A stretch of DNA of 64,000 nucleotides from Lachancea thermotolerans CBS 6340 (GCF_000142805.1 NC_013082.1:868001-932000); one strand, 5' to 3'. Shown: positions 28,501 through 38,524, counted from the stretch's first letter. Translations and numbers: made by a program. Notes: generated by a model from the sequence alone, not told the origin.

Positions 28501-29757
28501 TTTGTCACCGGTGTTACCGGTTTCTTGGGCTCCTATATTCTCGCTGACCTCCTCAATCGCTCAGCGTCGCCCTACACTATCAAGGTTTTTGCGCATGTTC
28601 GTGCGAAAGACGAGGCTTCCGCTATGGATCGTCTAAAGAAGGCCGGTGTGATTTACGGCACTTGGTCGGACGACTTTGCCTCTCGCATCCAGGTTGTGCT
28701 TGGCGACTTGTCTAAGGAGCAATTTGGCATGGACAGTGCCAAATGGGAGCAGCTTACAAAGGAGGTTGACGTTATTATCCACAACGGTGCTTTGGTTCAC
28801 TGGGTCTACCCATATGCCAAGTTGAGAGATCCTAACGTTGTCTCGACGATTAATGTCATGAACCTGGCTGCATCTAACAAGCCAAAGTACTTCAACTTTG
28901 TGTCTTCCACATCCACCATCGACACTCCCCACTACTTTGAGCTTTCTGACAAGCTGGCCACGGAAGGGAAAGGTCTCCTGGAAGGCGACGACCTCATGGG
29001 GTCTGCAACTGGTCTGACAGGTGGCTACGGTCAATCGAAGTGGGCAGCTGAGTACATTATAAGACGTGCTGGCGAACGCGGCCTGAGGGGCTGCATAGTT
29101 AGACCCGGCTATGTCACCGGTGCTTCTTCTAATGGTTCCTCAAACACTGACGATTTCTTGCTACGTTTCCTGAAGGGTGTTGTCCAACTGGGTAAGATTC
29201 CTGACGTAAGAAACACTGTCAATATGGTGCCAGTCGACCAGGTCGCTCGCGTAGTTACTGCTACGGCACTCACTCCACCAAAGGAAGATGCTTTGACAGT
29301 CGCGCATGTTACCGCACACCCCCGCTGTCTATTCAAGGACTATTTGAGCGAATTGGAGAAGTATGGCTACCCTGTTGAAGTTGTTAGCTACGACGTTTGG
29401 AAGAAAACCTTGGAAGAGTCTGTCATGAAGGGCTTAGAAGAGAACGCATTGTACCCACTACTGCACATGGTTTTGGACAATCTGCCTGAAAATACAAAGG
29501 CCCCCGAGCTGGACGACTCAAATGCTGTTGTTTCCCTAAAGAAAGATGCCAAGATCATTGGTGAAGACTGTTCTGCAGGTAAGGGCGCTACTCCCGAGCA
29601 GATTGGCATTTACATTGCCTTTCTCAACAAAGTCGGTTTCCTGCCACCACCACCTCAAGCCGGAGACTTGCCACTTCCCGAAATTAAACTCTCGGGGGAA
29701 CAAATTGAGCTTGTTGCATCTGGTGCAGGTGCTCGTGGCAGCTCAGCTGCCGCCTAA
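25564..29757 (+). CDS. LYS2: Alpha-aminoadipate reductase Lys2
   Basis: Lys2 reduces alpha-aminoadipate to the semialdehyde in fungal lysine synthesis, after Lys5 adds phosphopantetheine. The 1397 residues (S. cerevisiae about 1392) have all parts in order. An N-terminal domain comes first. The adenylation domain spans about 240-860 (LSFTSGSEGIPKG core, YGTTETQRA, YRTGDLGRY, LPLNPNGKVDK). The carrier domain is near 890-960 with DDSFFDLGGHSIL, where the Ser takes the cofactor. The NADPH-dependent reductase runs from about 975 (VTGVTGFLGSYIL, then GGYGQSKWAAEY). It ends GARGSSAAA as in S. cerevisiae. The first ATG gives MQMSG; a second lies two codons on. The first two thirds are far more GC-rich than the rest. 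Convergent with RAD16, as in YBR115C-YBR114W. Confidence 0.98.
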   Translation: MQMSGQDHQVSSEQQALQQWAQILDNPTLSVLPHDFLRPHSEPLVEQREQLAQVPQLALPHGKDAYTAAVAAWASLVLRLTGDDDIVLLVSERKVARFTVQADWTFAQAYEAAARALRAAEQRPAVCFDALAEHVQRAQGVELAPQLFRLACVQDAPVSLGGEFRTQRLDAVLSVRDGGATVGIAYNALLFSERRIAILLDQFTQFVSRVLQDDSQRVGAVPLVTASSTDVLPDPTVDLGWCDFAGCIHDIFQDNAERFPERTCVVETPGNSGAASRVFTYQDINRASNVVAHYLVRTGVKRGDVVMIYSSRGVDLMVCVLGVLKAGATFSVIDPAYPPARQTVYLGVARPRGLIVIRAAGQLDQYVEDYISRELDVVSRIPAVAIQDHGRVLGGAAAGSAEDCLAPFTGLCDTRTGVVVGPDSNPTLSFTSGSEGIPKGVLGRHFSLAYYFSWMARQFNLSENDKFTMLSGIAHDPIQRDMFTPLFLGAQLLVPTQDDIGTPGQLAEWMSKYGATVTHLTPAMGQLLTAQATTPFPALHHAFFVGDILTKRDCLRLQTLAENVRIVNMYGTTETQRAVSFFEVKSRSEDPDFLKRLKDVMPAGKGMLNVQLLVVNRNDRTQVCGIGEVGEIYVRAGGLAEGYRGLPDLNKEKFVQNWFVDPHHWDALDKGGDEPWRQFWLGPRDRLYRTGDLGRYTPDGNCECCGRADDQVKIRGFRIELGEIDTHISQHPLVRENITLVRKNSENEPTLITFMVPRFDKPEELSRFESEISEDAAQDPVVKGLIKFRLLAKDIKESLKKRLASYAIPSVIVVLEKLPLNPNGKVDKPKLQFPTAKQLATVAENSSMDVDDSEFTPVEREVRDLWLEVLPTRPASISPDDSFFDLGGHSILATRMIFSLRNKLDVDLPLGTIFKYPTIKLFAGEVARARTTESSADPGVEAATADYYGDAKKLVESSLSKAYPSRDPLPEEGSGILNVFVTGVTGFLGSYILADLLNRSASPYTIKVFAHVRAKDEASAMDRLKKAGVIYGTWSDDFASRIQVVLGDLSKEQFGMDSAKWEQLTKEVDVIIHNGALVHWVYPYAKLRDPNVVSTINVMNLAASNKPKYFNFVSSTSTIDTPHYFELSDKLATEGKGLLEGDDLMGSATGLTGGYGQSKWAAEYIIRRAGERGLRGCIVRPGYVTGASSNGSSNTDDFLLRFLKGVVQLGKIPDVRNTVNMVPVDQVARVVTATALTPPKEDALTVAHVTAHPRCLFKDYLSELEKYGYPVEVVSYDVWKKTLEESVMKGLEENALYPLLHMVLDNLPENTKAPELDDSNAVVSLKKDAKIIGEDCSAGKGATPEQIGIYIAFLNKVGFLPPPPQAGDLPLPEIKLSGEQIELVASGAGARGSSAAA

Positions 29758-29850
29758 TGATGTATATGGATAGAATTTTTGTAAACGCTGTTTTCTCTTT
29801 ATAAACCTTATAATACTAGTTTTCCACGTCGAACTCAGGAAGCCGCGCCC

Positions 29851-32148
29851 TTAATTATTGAACAGAAACTGTAAGTCGCCCGGCGTTAATCTGTTGATTG
29901 CAGCATCGTCTTGGTTGATCGTTGCGTGGATCATGTTGGCTTTCTTTTCCTGCAGCTCAATAATTCTCGACTCAATGCTATCCTCGATACAGAACCTGGT
30001 AATCTTCACCGGTCTGTACTGCCCAATTCTATGCACTCGATCACCACTCTGCCATTCGACACTAGGATTCCACCATGGATCCATAATAAACACTTGGGAG
30101 GCTTCACATAAATTAAGCGCCACACCACCTGCCTTTAAACTCACAAGGAAAACCTCGCAATGCGTATTTTCCATAAAATATTTGATTGTTTGATCGCGCT
30201 GTGTTGGGGTCATACTACCCTGTAGCTTCACGGTTTGAAAACCAGCCCTTTTGAGCCTCCACTCCACCAAGTCCAGCATACTAGTAAATTGGGAAAACAC
30301 AATTGATTTGATAGTCCTTCTATCGCTTCTCAAATTGTAAAGTTCTTCAACGAGCGCTTCTATCTTAGTGGAAGACCGCCAACTTCCTTGAATGTTGAGC
30401 CTATTGACAATACTTTGTTTCTTCTGCGCCGCGTCATCAAATTCCAGTGCGGGCTGGGAAAGATCGATGCTGAGTGCTATGTGGCAGACGGGACATGTCA
30501 GTTTTTCGAGATTCTCCATGAAAGACTCTATGTATTCCTTGATGCAAAGCCGGCAAAACTTGTGATGACACTTTGACTCTATGGGCTCTTCGGCCTCATC
30601 GTCACATAGCTGGCACACAATGACGTTGTCATCGACACCGATTCCATTTTTCATTCTCTTTAGTACAAGGTCAGGATGATCCGCCAGCTGTCTCATTCGA
30701 GTGATCAGCGTAAAAATGTTCGCATAATTGTTAAGCACCACACCTTCTTCCACATACGAATTGAACTTCCTCTTAACGTCAGTATACAGACTTCGGTAAA
30801 GGTCCTTCTCTTCTTCGTTGAAGTAGTCGCGTCGTACCGTTACAATTCTAGGTGGCAAGCCCAAATCGTCTGCCCTTTCAACTTTTGTCCTTCTCAACAT
30901 TATATTCTTGAGCAGAGTCTGGATGTTTTGAAAGGATTCGAGGCCAGGCCCCTCAATACCGTGCTTTTGAATGTTCTTTAATGCGAAATGGTTAAAGAAG
31001 TTTGTGTGCTGCATTACCACATGCCCGCACCCGTCACAATGCATGCGGTCAGTAAATTTCCATTCTCTGGACTCACAGTTGCACTTGGTGCAGAAGTATT
31101 TAGAGAATGGATCAATGTTAAGAAACCGGATGAGAGAGTACATTTCACCGATCCTATTTTGGAGTGGAGTACCTGTTAGACACCATTTCTTCTCAGTAAT
31201 TAAACTGTTTACCGCTTTGGCGGTATTACTCTGCCGGTCTTTGATATTGTGGGCTTCATCCAGGATTACGCGGTAGAAGTTCATGTTGTGTAGCACGGAA
31301 CGCTCTTTGTAGACACCATTTTTCCTTCTGAAACCGTAAGTTTGCTTCCGGAATACAGATTCCAAAACTGAGTACGTGGTTAATAATACGTCCACGTCCT
31401 TGAACTCGCCAACATTACTGGTACGATTGGCTCCATGGTATATATACGTCTTGAGCTTCCCCCCAGTGTGTTGTTCGATCTCATTTTTCCACTGCATCAG
31501 TGCGACCGTTGGAGCAACCACTAGGGATGGCTTCTTGCTGACGTCGTTCATCAAAAGCGCTATTGTCTGTATTGTTTTACCCATTCCCATCTCGTCCGCC
31601 AACACACCGCCATTATATATGCTCTGTTCCTGAGCTATCAGCCAGTAAAGTCCTTCAAGCTGAAAAGGAAGAAGCTTAATAGTGAGCCCTTCAGGCTGCG
31701 GTGCCCTGTGAGCTTTGTAAGCAGGCGCGTTGGAAAGATCAGAAAAGACTGTTTTAAGATAAGGGTGGTTCTCGAAAAGCCTGGCTGTGTTCCGCTCATA
31801 AGGGGTTGTCTTGGGCTTTTTGGGCTTGGCAGTACTCTTTTTCTTCCCCTTGGCTCCCTTCTTAGCTCCTTTTGCCGGGGAGGCGTCAGCTTTGCGCCGT
31901 TTTGCCAAGGGGAGATCATCTTCGTCCTCATCCTCTTCCTCACTCTTGATCTCTATAAGTTTATCGAGGTTAGGCTTTTCATCGCTTGATTCTATAATCA
32001 CAGGGGTTTCTTCCTTGCCCAGATCGCTGTAGTTATCGTCAGCGCTTGTATCGTTGCGAACAAGTTCTCCATCACTATCTTCCTTGTAATCAACCTTCCG
32101 CTTCCGCCTTGTTCTTGTCTTCCGGATAAATCCACCCTCTTCAAGCAT
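29851..32148 (-). CDS. RAD16: Nucleotide-excision repair ATPase Rad16
   Basis: Rad16 with Rad7 and Abf1 forms the GG-NER complex that repairs silent DNA, with both Swi2/Snf2 ATPase and RING E3 activity. The 765 residues (S. cerevisiae about 790) begin [17 protein letters not shown], then an acidic and lysine-rich region to about 110. The helicase N-lobe follows ([22 protein letters not shown]). A zinc-like cysteine insert comes next (CTKCNCES and CDGCGH), then a C3HC4 RING at about 530-580 ([17 protein letters not shown]). The C-lobe has [11 protein letters not shown] and [19 protein letters not shown]. The C-terminus DLQFLFNN is the same as in S. cerevisiae. Confidence 0.97.
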   Translation of the reverse strand: MLEEGGFIRKTRTRRKRKVDYKEDSDGELVRNDTSADDNYSDLGKEETPVIIESSDEKPNLDKLIEIKSEEEDEDEDDLPLAKRRKADASPAKGAKKGAKGKKKSTAKPKKPKTTPYERNTARLFENHPYLKTVFSDLSNAPAYKAHRAPQPEGLTIKLLPFQLEGLYWLIAQEQSIYNGGVLADEMGMGKTIQTIALLMNDVSKKPSLVVAPTVALMQWKNEIEQHTGGKLKTYIYHGANRTSNVGEFKDVDVLLTTYSVLESVFRKQTYGFRRKNGVYKERSVLHNMNFYRVILDEAHNIKDRQSNTAKAVNSLITEKKWCLTGTPLQNRIGEMYSLIRFLNIDPFSKYFCTKCNCESREWKFTDRMHCDGCGHVVMQHTNFFNHFALKNIQKHGIEGPGLESFQNIQTLLKNIMLRRTKVERADDLGLPPRIVTVRRDYFNEEEKDLYRSLYTDVKRKFNSYVEEGVVLNNYANIFTLITRMRQLADHPDLVLKRMKNGIGVDDNVIVCQLCDDEAEEPIESKCHHKFCRLCIKEYIESFMENLEKLTCPVCHIALSIDLSQPALEFDDAAQKKQSIVNRLNIQGSWRSSTKIEALVEELYNLRSDRRTIKSIVFSQFTSMLDLVEWRLKRAGFQTVKLQGSMTPTQRDQTIKYFMENTHCEVFLVSLKAGGVALNLCEASQVFIMDPWWNPSVEWQSGDRVHRIGQYRPVKITRFCIEDSIESRIIELQEKKANMIHATINQDDAAINRLTPGDLQFLFNN

Positions 32149-34696
32149 CCGCCTTGAGTAGTCCTCTGGTTACAGGGTCCTGAAGGTCTGTTTCCTCCTT
32201 TCAAGATTTTGCCACTAGATGTTGAGTAGATCAAGATTAATAATTGCGATACCAATTTTCCTTGACTAACCGCAAGCTCGAGGACAGCAGAGATCTGGAA
32301 AGACAGCTAGACCGAAGGTTGACCTGTTGGGCGCACAGAGTCGCACTGCGTCCAGGTTACAGTAAAGGCAGAAAACCACATCTGGTTTCCGAGCGTAAAG
32401 GCCAGGCATTTCTCATATTGGAGGTCGAATAATAAAGCATGCTAAGTAGTGACGTCCAGAAGCGGAAAACGAGAAATTCGTCCTTTAGACTTAACCTAAG
32501 ACTTTGAGTGCAGCAGTTTCCAGACGCAAGCAGTGCAATTTTAGAATTTTAAAAACAAGACCGGGTGTTTATTGATCATCACGTCTGGCGGTTAATCCGC
32601 CTCCAAGGTTGATCCTTGACTGTGCAATCTTGGCAGTCTCGACCTGGAGAATTTGAGCTGTTTTGCCGTGGCATACTCATTATGTCTGATTTAGTACTGA
32701 AGTTAAAGGGATATGTAACAGGTCAAGGGCGGACTAATTAGTGGAGCCTTGGCGCTCGAAGTTCGCAACACTTTATGGCGGTCGAATTAGAACAATAATG
32801 GGGATATGAACTATCGCAAGTGGAACACCATTGCGGCTTAATGTCTAATCTACGACAAATTCGCCATGCTCCACCGCCAAATTTACAAAACTATCAAGGA
32901 AGTGATTGAAAAGCCTTGACACTTCTGTCAAAACTGACATTGAGATGTCTGGCTCCAGTCTTCGTATAGCTGTCGTAAACTGTAGCTCATGAGCATCGCA
33001 GAAACGTGCAGGAAAGCTTTATCCTCAGGAGACCTTGACCTACAGAATGTAGCACATTTGTGTACTAAATGCTCCTCTGCCAATACACACATGTTCGTCT
33101 TGGTTTTTTTATTAGTGCGTTGACTGCTGTTAAGTTAACTTGGAACAACTTATAGAATGTTTCCCAGAGAGCTATCCATAGAAATTCTTGAATCAAAAGA
33201 TTCACTTGCTGGCATCTGCATTTACAACGCTTTCGAATGTGCTGAGCTCGGATAAGGGTGTATACGCTCCTGGCGCTTGCCGCCCACGAGGGCTTGGAAA
33301 CTACTACAAAAGATCAGCGGCAAAATTGCCACCAAGAAGCTCGACGAGCGAGCGACTCTTGAACAGCGCTAGCCGGTCACTAGTGCCGAAGCAGTTTTGC
33401 AAGGCTACTGCGCCGGCCTTAAGAAAGTACCAGCTTTACTGGCAGCGCGTTTGCTCCGGTAGAAGGAGGGAAGACTCTACGAGCACCTGGGCGACTGGGC
33501 TAGTTGACGAGCGATGTAATGTATGCTCTTGGAGGGACCTGGCCTCGCTGGGTGGCTCTCGGGTCGGCTAGGACCCTTTTTGAAAAAATGCGAGACATGG
33601 AACTGAGCCTGGTCTACGTTGATACCATGAAAGCGTTGGTCCGACGCTCGTCCAACAGCGCAGCAAATTCGAGTGCAAGCGCGGTGGGTAGCGGACTTGT
33701 GCCATGAACTCGCGCCACGGACTCTGCGAGAACCCTGGTATCCAGGCCTTGAGCTTACCAAAGCGAGGCTGGAACTAACGGCAGCTCACGCTTCAGCAAC
33801 AGTGAATGCTTCCGGAGCCGGACAAACAATTTTTCCTTACAATCCTGTCCTCTTGTGAGCGCCGTCGCGCGCGGCAGCCTCGGATGCGCTCCCGGACGCT
33901 CTTCATCATCCAGCTCTAAGCGAATGGCGATAGATTGCCGTCCAAAAATGGAAGTGACGTCTCGCTGCATACACGCTCGCTTACCCTCCGTTCACTATTC
34001 CTGTTCTACCGATAGCAGGTGCGCACGCCCGCTCACGCAGATCCTGGACCAGCCTGGAAGCTTCGTCAACAGCGCTTTCCATAACGAGTACTTTTAAGAG
34101 TACCACATGACGCGTCTTTCACGTGCTTATGGAGCCCTATCAGCGCCGCGTCAATGTTCTTGCAGGTTTTCAGCGCACTCCGTGGCAACCAATCCCAATC
34201 GGCTTTCCGACAATTCAATGGCCTAGCGCGTATCCCTCAGGTTGCCTGATTCATCCGCATTCCACGAGTACTGTGAGTACAAGCGTATGCTCGGTTTACC
34301 TATACGCGGAACGAACCCTTGCCAAATTCCACTCCGCTTGCTCCGCGTGCTGGACGCGCGTCTTCATGTATAGACGTTCGAACTGATGAGCTAAGCGTGC
34401 GTGTCTGGTGATGTGCTAAGTTTCCAGGTTGTTCAATTAAAAAAATTTTAAATTTCAACATATCAAAGTATCATCAAAATATCGATTAAATCCCGATTAA
34501 AGTCGAAAACATTGGCGCAATTGGCACGTCTTAGGCGGACTCAAAAGGAGAGATAGTTTCACAAGCTGAGACTGAAAGTGCGGAAGTTACGAATCAGGAA
34601 TTCAGCATTTGGAACGGCCATATTAACTCAGTTGGCAATAAGGGAGCAACTGCGAGTTAGGACCGCATTTTTAACGCAGCGAAAGAAGGGTACTCA
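32149..34696. other. Long intergenic region between RAD16 and CYC8
   Basis: A 2.55-kb region, the longest gap in the window. From 32149 to about 33180 it is AT-rich. From about 33200 to 34400 it is markedly more GC-rich and has several medium open frames on both strands. None starts with a conserved ATG or gives a product I recognise; this could be a decayed gene. From about 34430 to 34500 it turns strongly AT-rich (runs of A and T near 34438-34460), just before CYC8. It may include a long CYC8 promoter. I see no tRNA and no centromere-like element. Confidence 0.5.
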
Positions 34697-37084
34697 ATGA
34701 ACACTCTTCCCTCTCAAGGAGCGCTGGCTACGAGCGCGGTGGGACAGCTATCGCCGCGTGTACAACAAGTGTCCCCTGCGCAGCTGGTTGCCAACATTGC
34801 GGTGCAGCAACAACAACAGCCCGTGGTACAAGTGCAGGCGCAAGCACAGGCCCCCGCAGACCCTCTAACGCAGTCCACCGCGGAGACGTGGCTTTCGATC
34901 GCGTCGCTGGCCGAGACGCTTGGCGACGCGGACCGTGCCGCCATGGCCTACGACGCGACCTTGCAGTACAACCCATCTTCCACAAAGGCGCTGACTTCAC
35001 TTGCGCATCTCTACCGGTCGCGCGATATGTTCCAGCGTGCTGCAGAACTCTATCAGCGCGCGTTGTCGATAAACCCCGAGCTGGGTGACATCTGGGCGAC
35101 CTTGGGCCACTGTTATTTGATGCTGGACGACTTACAGCGCGCTTACGCAGCGTATCAGCAAGCACTCTACCACCTAAGCAATCCTAATGTGCCGAAGCTT
35201 TGGCACGGAATTGGAATTCTCTACGACAGATATGGATCGCTGGATTACGCGGAAGAAGCATTCGCAAAAGTGTTGGAACTCGACCCTCAATTCGAAAAAG
35301 CTAACGAGATTTACTTTCGCCTTGGCATCATTTATAAGCATCAAGGAAAATGGAATCAAGCCCTTGAGTGCTTCAGGTATATCCTGACCCAGCCTCCTGC
35401 TCCTCTCCAAGAGTGGGACGTCTGGTTCCAGCTTGGTAGTGTTCTAGAGAGTATGAGTGAGTGGCAAGGCGCTAGAGAAGCATATGAACACGTTCTTTTG
35501 CAAAACGAAAGGCATGCAAAAGTGCTGCAACAGCTAGGTTGTCTATATGGGATGCAAAATGTCCAATTCTATGACACCCAAACTGCGCTAAATCTGCTAC
35601 TAAAGTCCCTCGAGGTGGACTCTACTGACGCAACTACATGGTACCACTTAGGCCGCATTCATATGGTCAGAAATGATTACACCGCTGCATACGATGCCTT
35701 CCAACACGCAGTAAATCGCGACTCGAGAAACCCAACGTTTTGGTGTTCTATCGGTGTATTGTATTACCAGATATCGCAATACAGAGATGCACTCGATGCG
35801 TACACCCGTGCTATTAGGCTCAACCCATACATTAGTGAAGTTTGGTACGATCTAGGTACTCTTTACGAAACTTGTAACAATCAACTGACAGACGCGCTTG
35901 ACGCATACAAGCAGGCGGCGAGGCTGGATACCAACAACGTTCATATTCGAGAAAGGCTTGAAGCTTTGACAGAGCAATTAGCAAACCAATCCAACGGCAA
36001 TGTTATGGCACATCAGCCGAAAGCAGCTACTGCGTCGAATCCACCTCCCGTAATGCTACAGCCTACATTGCAATCTACCGACGACGGCAATCCACTAAAC
36101 AAATCTTCTGTTTACGTTCAACCACAAATGCAAGCACAAATGCAGAATGCATTGCCAGGGCACATGCAGCCGCATGTGCAGGCGCAGCTTCAGTCACAAG
36201 CTCTTTCGCAACAACAATTGGCCCCTCAACCGCAGCTACAAATGCAAGGGCACCAACAGCCACAGCTTCAGCAGTTCCGGCCTTTGCCGCAAGGAGTAGG
36301 GCCTCCTGTTGTAGGAAACTCCGTGCCGTTCAATGAATCAGCTCACTCTACTGGCTCTTCCGGAGGACAGACACACGCACTACCGCAAATCATCAACCAG
36401 CCACAACAACTCAACCCCGGTTCTAACAAACCTCCTCAAAAGAGGCCAATGGAAGGAGGCATGGACACATTGGTAAATGCTGCAGTATCAAGCGCTGCTA
36501 CTCCACCTTCTGATGCCTCGCCTGCGCCATTCTCTAAAAACACAGGTGCTGCTGTAGAGGGCACAGAGCCTAAGAGGCGCAAGCCCAGCACTTCGGCAAC
36601 AAAGAGCCTTCTCGCTCAATCTCCTCAGCAGGCTTCAGGGACAAAATCGGCTGCTGCTTCTCCTGCTAGCCAGGAATCTCAGGCTCCTGCTGTGAATCCC
36701 CCAGCAGCCAAAGCTATAGGAGAGTCTCCGCATGAGGAGCCTTCTGTTGCCGACTTGGCAGCTGTTGCCACGCCTCAGGAAGTTCAGCCTCAAGCTGAAG
36801 TGCCTGTGCAAGAAAAAACGAAAAACTCTGAACCTCAACCATCGCAAGCCGACACTCCTGATAAGTCTGAAACTGCAGCAAGCACGGCGCCAGAAAATCA
36901 AACCGTGATTAAGGCCAGCCCTGATGCCATTGAGAAGCTGCGCGAAGAAGCTGAATTGCGCAAAGAGGAGGAGCAGGAGGCCTTAGCAAATGAGCCTTCT
37001 GCAGCCCAAGATGGCAACGCAAAACCTCCTGTCAACGAGAGGGCCGTGCGTGACGTGGAGGAGGATGAAAACTACGACGATTAA
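34697..37084 (+). CDS. CYC8: General co-repressor Cyc8 (Ssn6)
   Basis: Cyc8 is the TPR subunit of the Cyc8-Tup1 co-repressor that DNA-binding repressors recruit to promoters in the nucleus. The 795 residues (S. cerevisiae about 966) have a short Gln-rich start (VQQQQQP near 33), then the hallmark DPLTQSTAETWLSIASLAETLGD leading into ten TPR repeats over about 60-430 that bind Tup1 and repressors. After this come Gln/Met-rich (about 470-530) and Ala/Pro/Ser/Glu-rich tails, and the acidic end VEEDENYDD. The long Gln-Ala repeat of S. cerevisiae Cyc8 is missing, which accounts for much of the shorter length. Convergent with SUS1, as in YBR112C-YBR111W-A. Confidence 0.97.
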   Translation: MNTLPSQGALATSAVGQLSPRVQQVSPAQLVANIAVQQQQQPVVQVQAQAQAPADPLTQSTAETWLSIASLAETLGDADRAAMAYDATLQYNPSSTKALTSLAHLYRSRDMFQRAAELYQRALSINPELGDIWATLGHCYLMLDDLQRAYAAYQQALYHLSNPNVPKLWHGIGILYDRYGSLDYAEEAFAKVLELDPQFEKANEIYFRLGIIYKHQGKWNQALECFRYILTQPPAPLQEWDVWFQLGSVLESMSEWQGAREAYEHVLLQNERHAKVLQQLGCLYGMQNVQFYDTQTALNLLLKSLEVDSTDATTWYHLGRIHMVRNDYTAAYDAFQHAVNRDSRNPTFWCSIGVLYYQISQYRDALDAYTRAIRLNPYISEVWYDLGTLYETCNNQLTDALDAYKQAARLDTNNVHIRERLEALTEQLANQSNGNVMAHQPKAATASNPPPVMLQPTLQSTDDGNPLNKSSVYVQPQMQAQMQNALPGHMQPHVQAQLQSQALSQQQLAPQPQLQMQGHQQPQLQQFRPLPQGVGPPVVGNSVPFNESAHSTGSSGGQTHALPQIINQPQQLNPGSNKPPQKRPMEGGMDTLVNAAVSSAATPPSDASPAPFSKNTGAAVEGTEPKRRKPSTSATKSLLAQSPQQASGTKSAAASPASQESQAPAVNPPAAKAIGESPHEEPSVADLAAVATPQEVQPQAEVPVQEKTKNSEPQPSQADTPDKSETAASTAPENQTVIKASPDAIEKLREEAELRKEEEQEALANEPSAAQDGNAKPPVNERAVRDVEEDENYDD

Positions 37085-37239
37085 AGCACGCGTGCCCCGC
37101 GCACTTTGGAGAAACAGATTGTAACGGTATATAAAGAATAAGCACGATTTTTATTTTCAGCGCACGCCACCTGTTTTGACGCCACGGCGGAATAAGTTAC
37201 TAATGTACATAATGCAAATTGTCTACAGGTCAGTGAACT

Positions 37240-37703
37240 TCACTCAGTTTCGACAATTTCAGACAGAAAGTTCCGGATCTGGGACAGAATTTCGTCTTTC
37301 GTGGAGTCTGAGACCATTCCTACCATCAAACCTTGTTAGTATAACAAACTACGATCTTGATCAACCCGGCGCTTTCTTCTCTTGACATACCTAAAGCCTT
37401 GGGCTCAACCTTGGATAGGATCTGCGTAAAACTTGCGGAGTCATCAGCACGGATCTCTTCAGACGTCATCCGCTTGACTTGGTCAGTCCATCCCTCTTCA
37501 AGCAGTTTGCGGCTCAGCTTGTTTGAAATTCTGGAGAAATAGAGTATTATCAGGTTAGTAGGTTTTCATTTCCCCATAGGTGACAGAAATTGCAGAGCTG
37601 CAAGAGACCAAGAATAGTCATACAATTCGTAATTTCCAGATTCTACTAGATATTGCTGAATCTGAGCCTTCAGCTCCATGGTTTTGGCGCCGTTAGCAGT
37701 CAT
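37240..37703 (-). CDS. SUS1: SAGA/TREX-2 subunit Sus1, three exons
   Basis: Sus1 links SAGA histone deubiquitination to mRNA export through TREX-2 at the nuclear pore. No single frame covers it. I assembled exon 1 at 37703-37624, exon 2 at 37530-37391 and exon 3 at 37319-37240 on the minus strand, giving 99 residues (S. cerevisiae 96). The product runs MELKAQIQQYLVESGNYEL, then ISNKLSRKLLEEGW, then FTQILSKVEPKALGMVSDS, and ends FLSEIVETE. These match S. cerevisiae Sus1 closely, including both intron positions. The first donor is the non-consensus GTATGA, also known in S. cerevisiae SUS1; the second is GTATGT. It lies between CYC8 and YSA1, as expected. Confidence 0.93.
37320..37390 (-). other. 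SUS1: SUS1 intron 2 (71 nt)
   Basis: Donor GTATGT at 37390-37385, branch site TACTAAC at 37341-37335 and acceptor GTAG ending at 37320. It splits a Gly codon after its first base. All three signals are consensus or near it. Confidence 0.92.
37531..37623 (-). other. SUS1: SUS1 intron 1 (93 nt)
   Basis: Donor GTATGA at 37623-37618, branch site TACTAAC at 37560-37554 and acceptor TCCAG ending at 37531. It splits the codon for Leu after TT. The donor departs from GTATGT at position six, as in S. cerevisiae. The branch site here is the full consensus, whereas I recall TACTGAC in S. cerevisiae. Confidence 0.9.
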
Positions 37704-37819
37704 TTGTTTGCAAGGCTAACGCTTCTGGTCCACACGCGTTTACGCCTAGAAGTGTTATTTTTTTTTCAGAATATTTAAAGTTCGGTACAGGACTTTTGCA
37801 ACTTTAACCCTTCGGACTC

Positions 37820-38524
37820 ATGATAAGGACGTGCTCTAGGAACTTGTACGACACTGCTAGACCGCTTTCGTCAAGAACAATTGGAATTAAAAGAATGAGC
37901 TCAAAAGGCAGACCAGAAAATGCCAAATTCTTGAAGGCCCACCCTGTTTCTAACGCAGACGAGTGTAAATGGATTGGTCTCGAGAGGATCGAATACCTCG
38001 ACCCCAACGGAACTAAAAGGCAGTGGGACAGTGCTGTTAGAAGAACGAGAAACTCCGGTGGCGTTGATGGTGTGGGGATCCTGGCCATTTTGAGGGCCCC
38101 AGGCCAAGACCCCGAAATTTTGCTACAGAAGCAATTCAGACCCCCAGTTGAAGGGGTCTGCATTGAGATGCCAGCTGGCTTAATTGACTCAGAAGAGTCG
38201 GTGGACATGGCAGCATTGAGGGAACTAAAGGAAGAGACTGGTTACTCTGGTAAAATTGTTAGCAAAACACCAACAATTTTCAATGATCCAGGGTTTACCA
38301 ACACCAACCTTTCACTAGTAACGGTTGAAATTGACACATCTGCCCCCGAAAACCAGAACCCACAAACACAGCTGGAGGACAGCGAATTCATTGAGTGCAT
38401 CAAAGTTCCACTCAAGAACTTTGCAGACGAGATGGACAATCTTGCCAAGCAAGGCTACAAGCTTGATGCTCGTGTGCAGAACGTGGCCCAAGGTATCAGA
38501 TTAGCTCAAAAGTACAGTTTGTAA
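37820..38524 (+). CDS. YSA1: Nudix ADP-ribose pyrophosphatase Ysa1
   Basis: Ysa1 hydrolyses ADP-ribose to AMP and ribose 5-phosphate and limits ADP-ribose and reactive-oxygen signalling. The 234 residues contain a complete Nudix box at about residues 120-142: G(L)IDSEE, then AALRELKEETGY, with the REx2EE catalytic core. A proline C-terminal to the box fits the ADP-ribose subfamily. The first ATG adds a basic, Ser/Arg-rich leader (MIRTCSRNLYDTARPLSS) that looks like a mitochondrial presequence. A second ATG at 37895 (MSSKGRPEN) would give a cytosolic form. It is divergent from SUS1, as in YBR111W-A and YBR111C. Confidence 0.94.
   Translation: MIRTCSRNLYDTARPLSSRTIGIKRMSSKGRPENAKFLKAHPVSNADECKWIGLERIEYLDPNGTKRQWDSAVRRTRNSGGVDGVGILAILRAPGQDPEILLQKQFRPPVEGVCIEMPAGLIDSEESVDMAALRELKEETGYSGKIVSKTPTIFNDPGFTNTNLSLVTVEIDTSAPENQNPQTQLEDSEFIECIKVPLKNFADEMDNLAKQGYKLDARVQNVAQGIRLAQKYSL

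Noticed and set aside
33188-33571. 127-codon open frame upstream of CYC8
   Set aside because: Starts with TTG and gives a low-complexity, Ser/Arg-rich product with no family; kept only as part of the unexplained gap.
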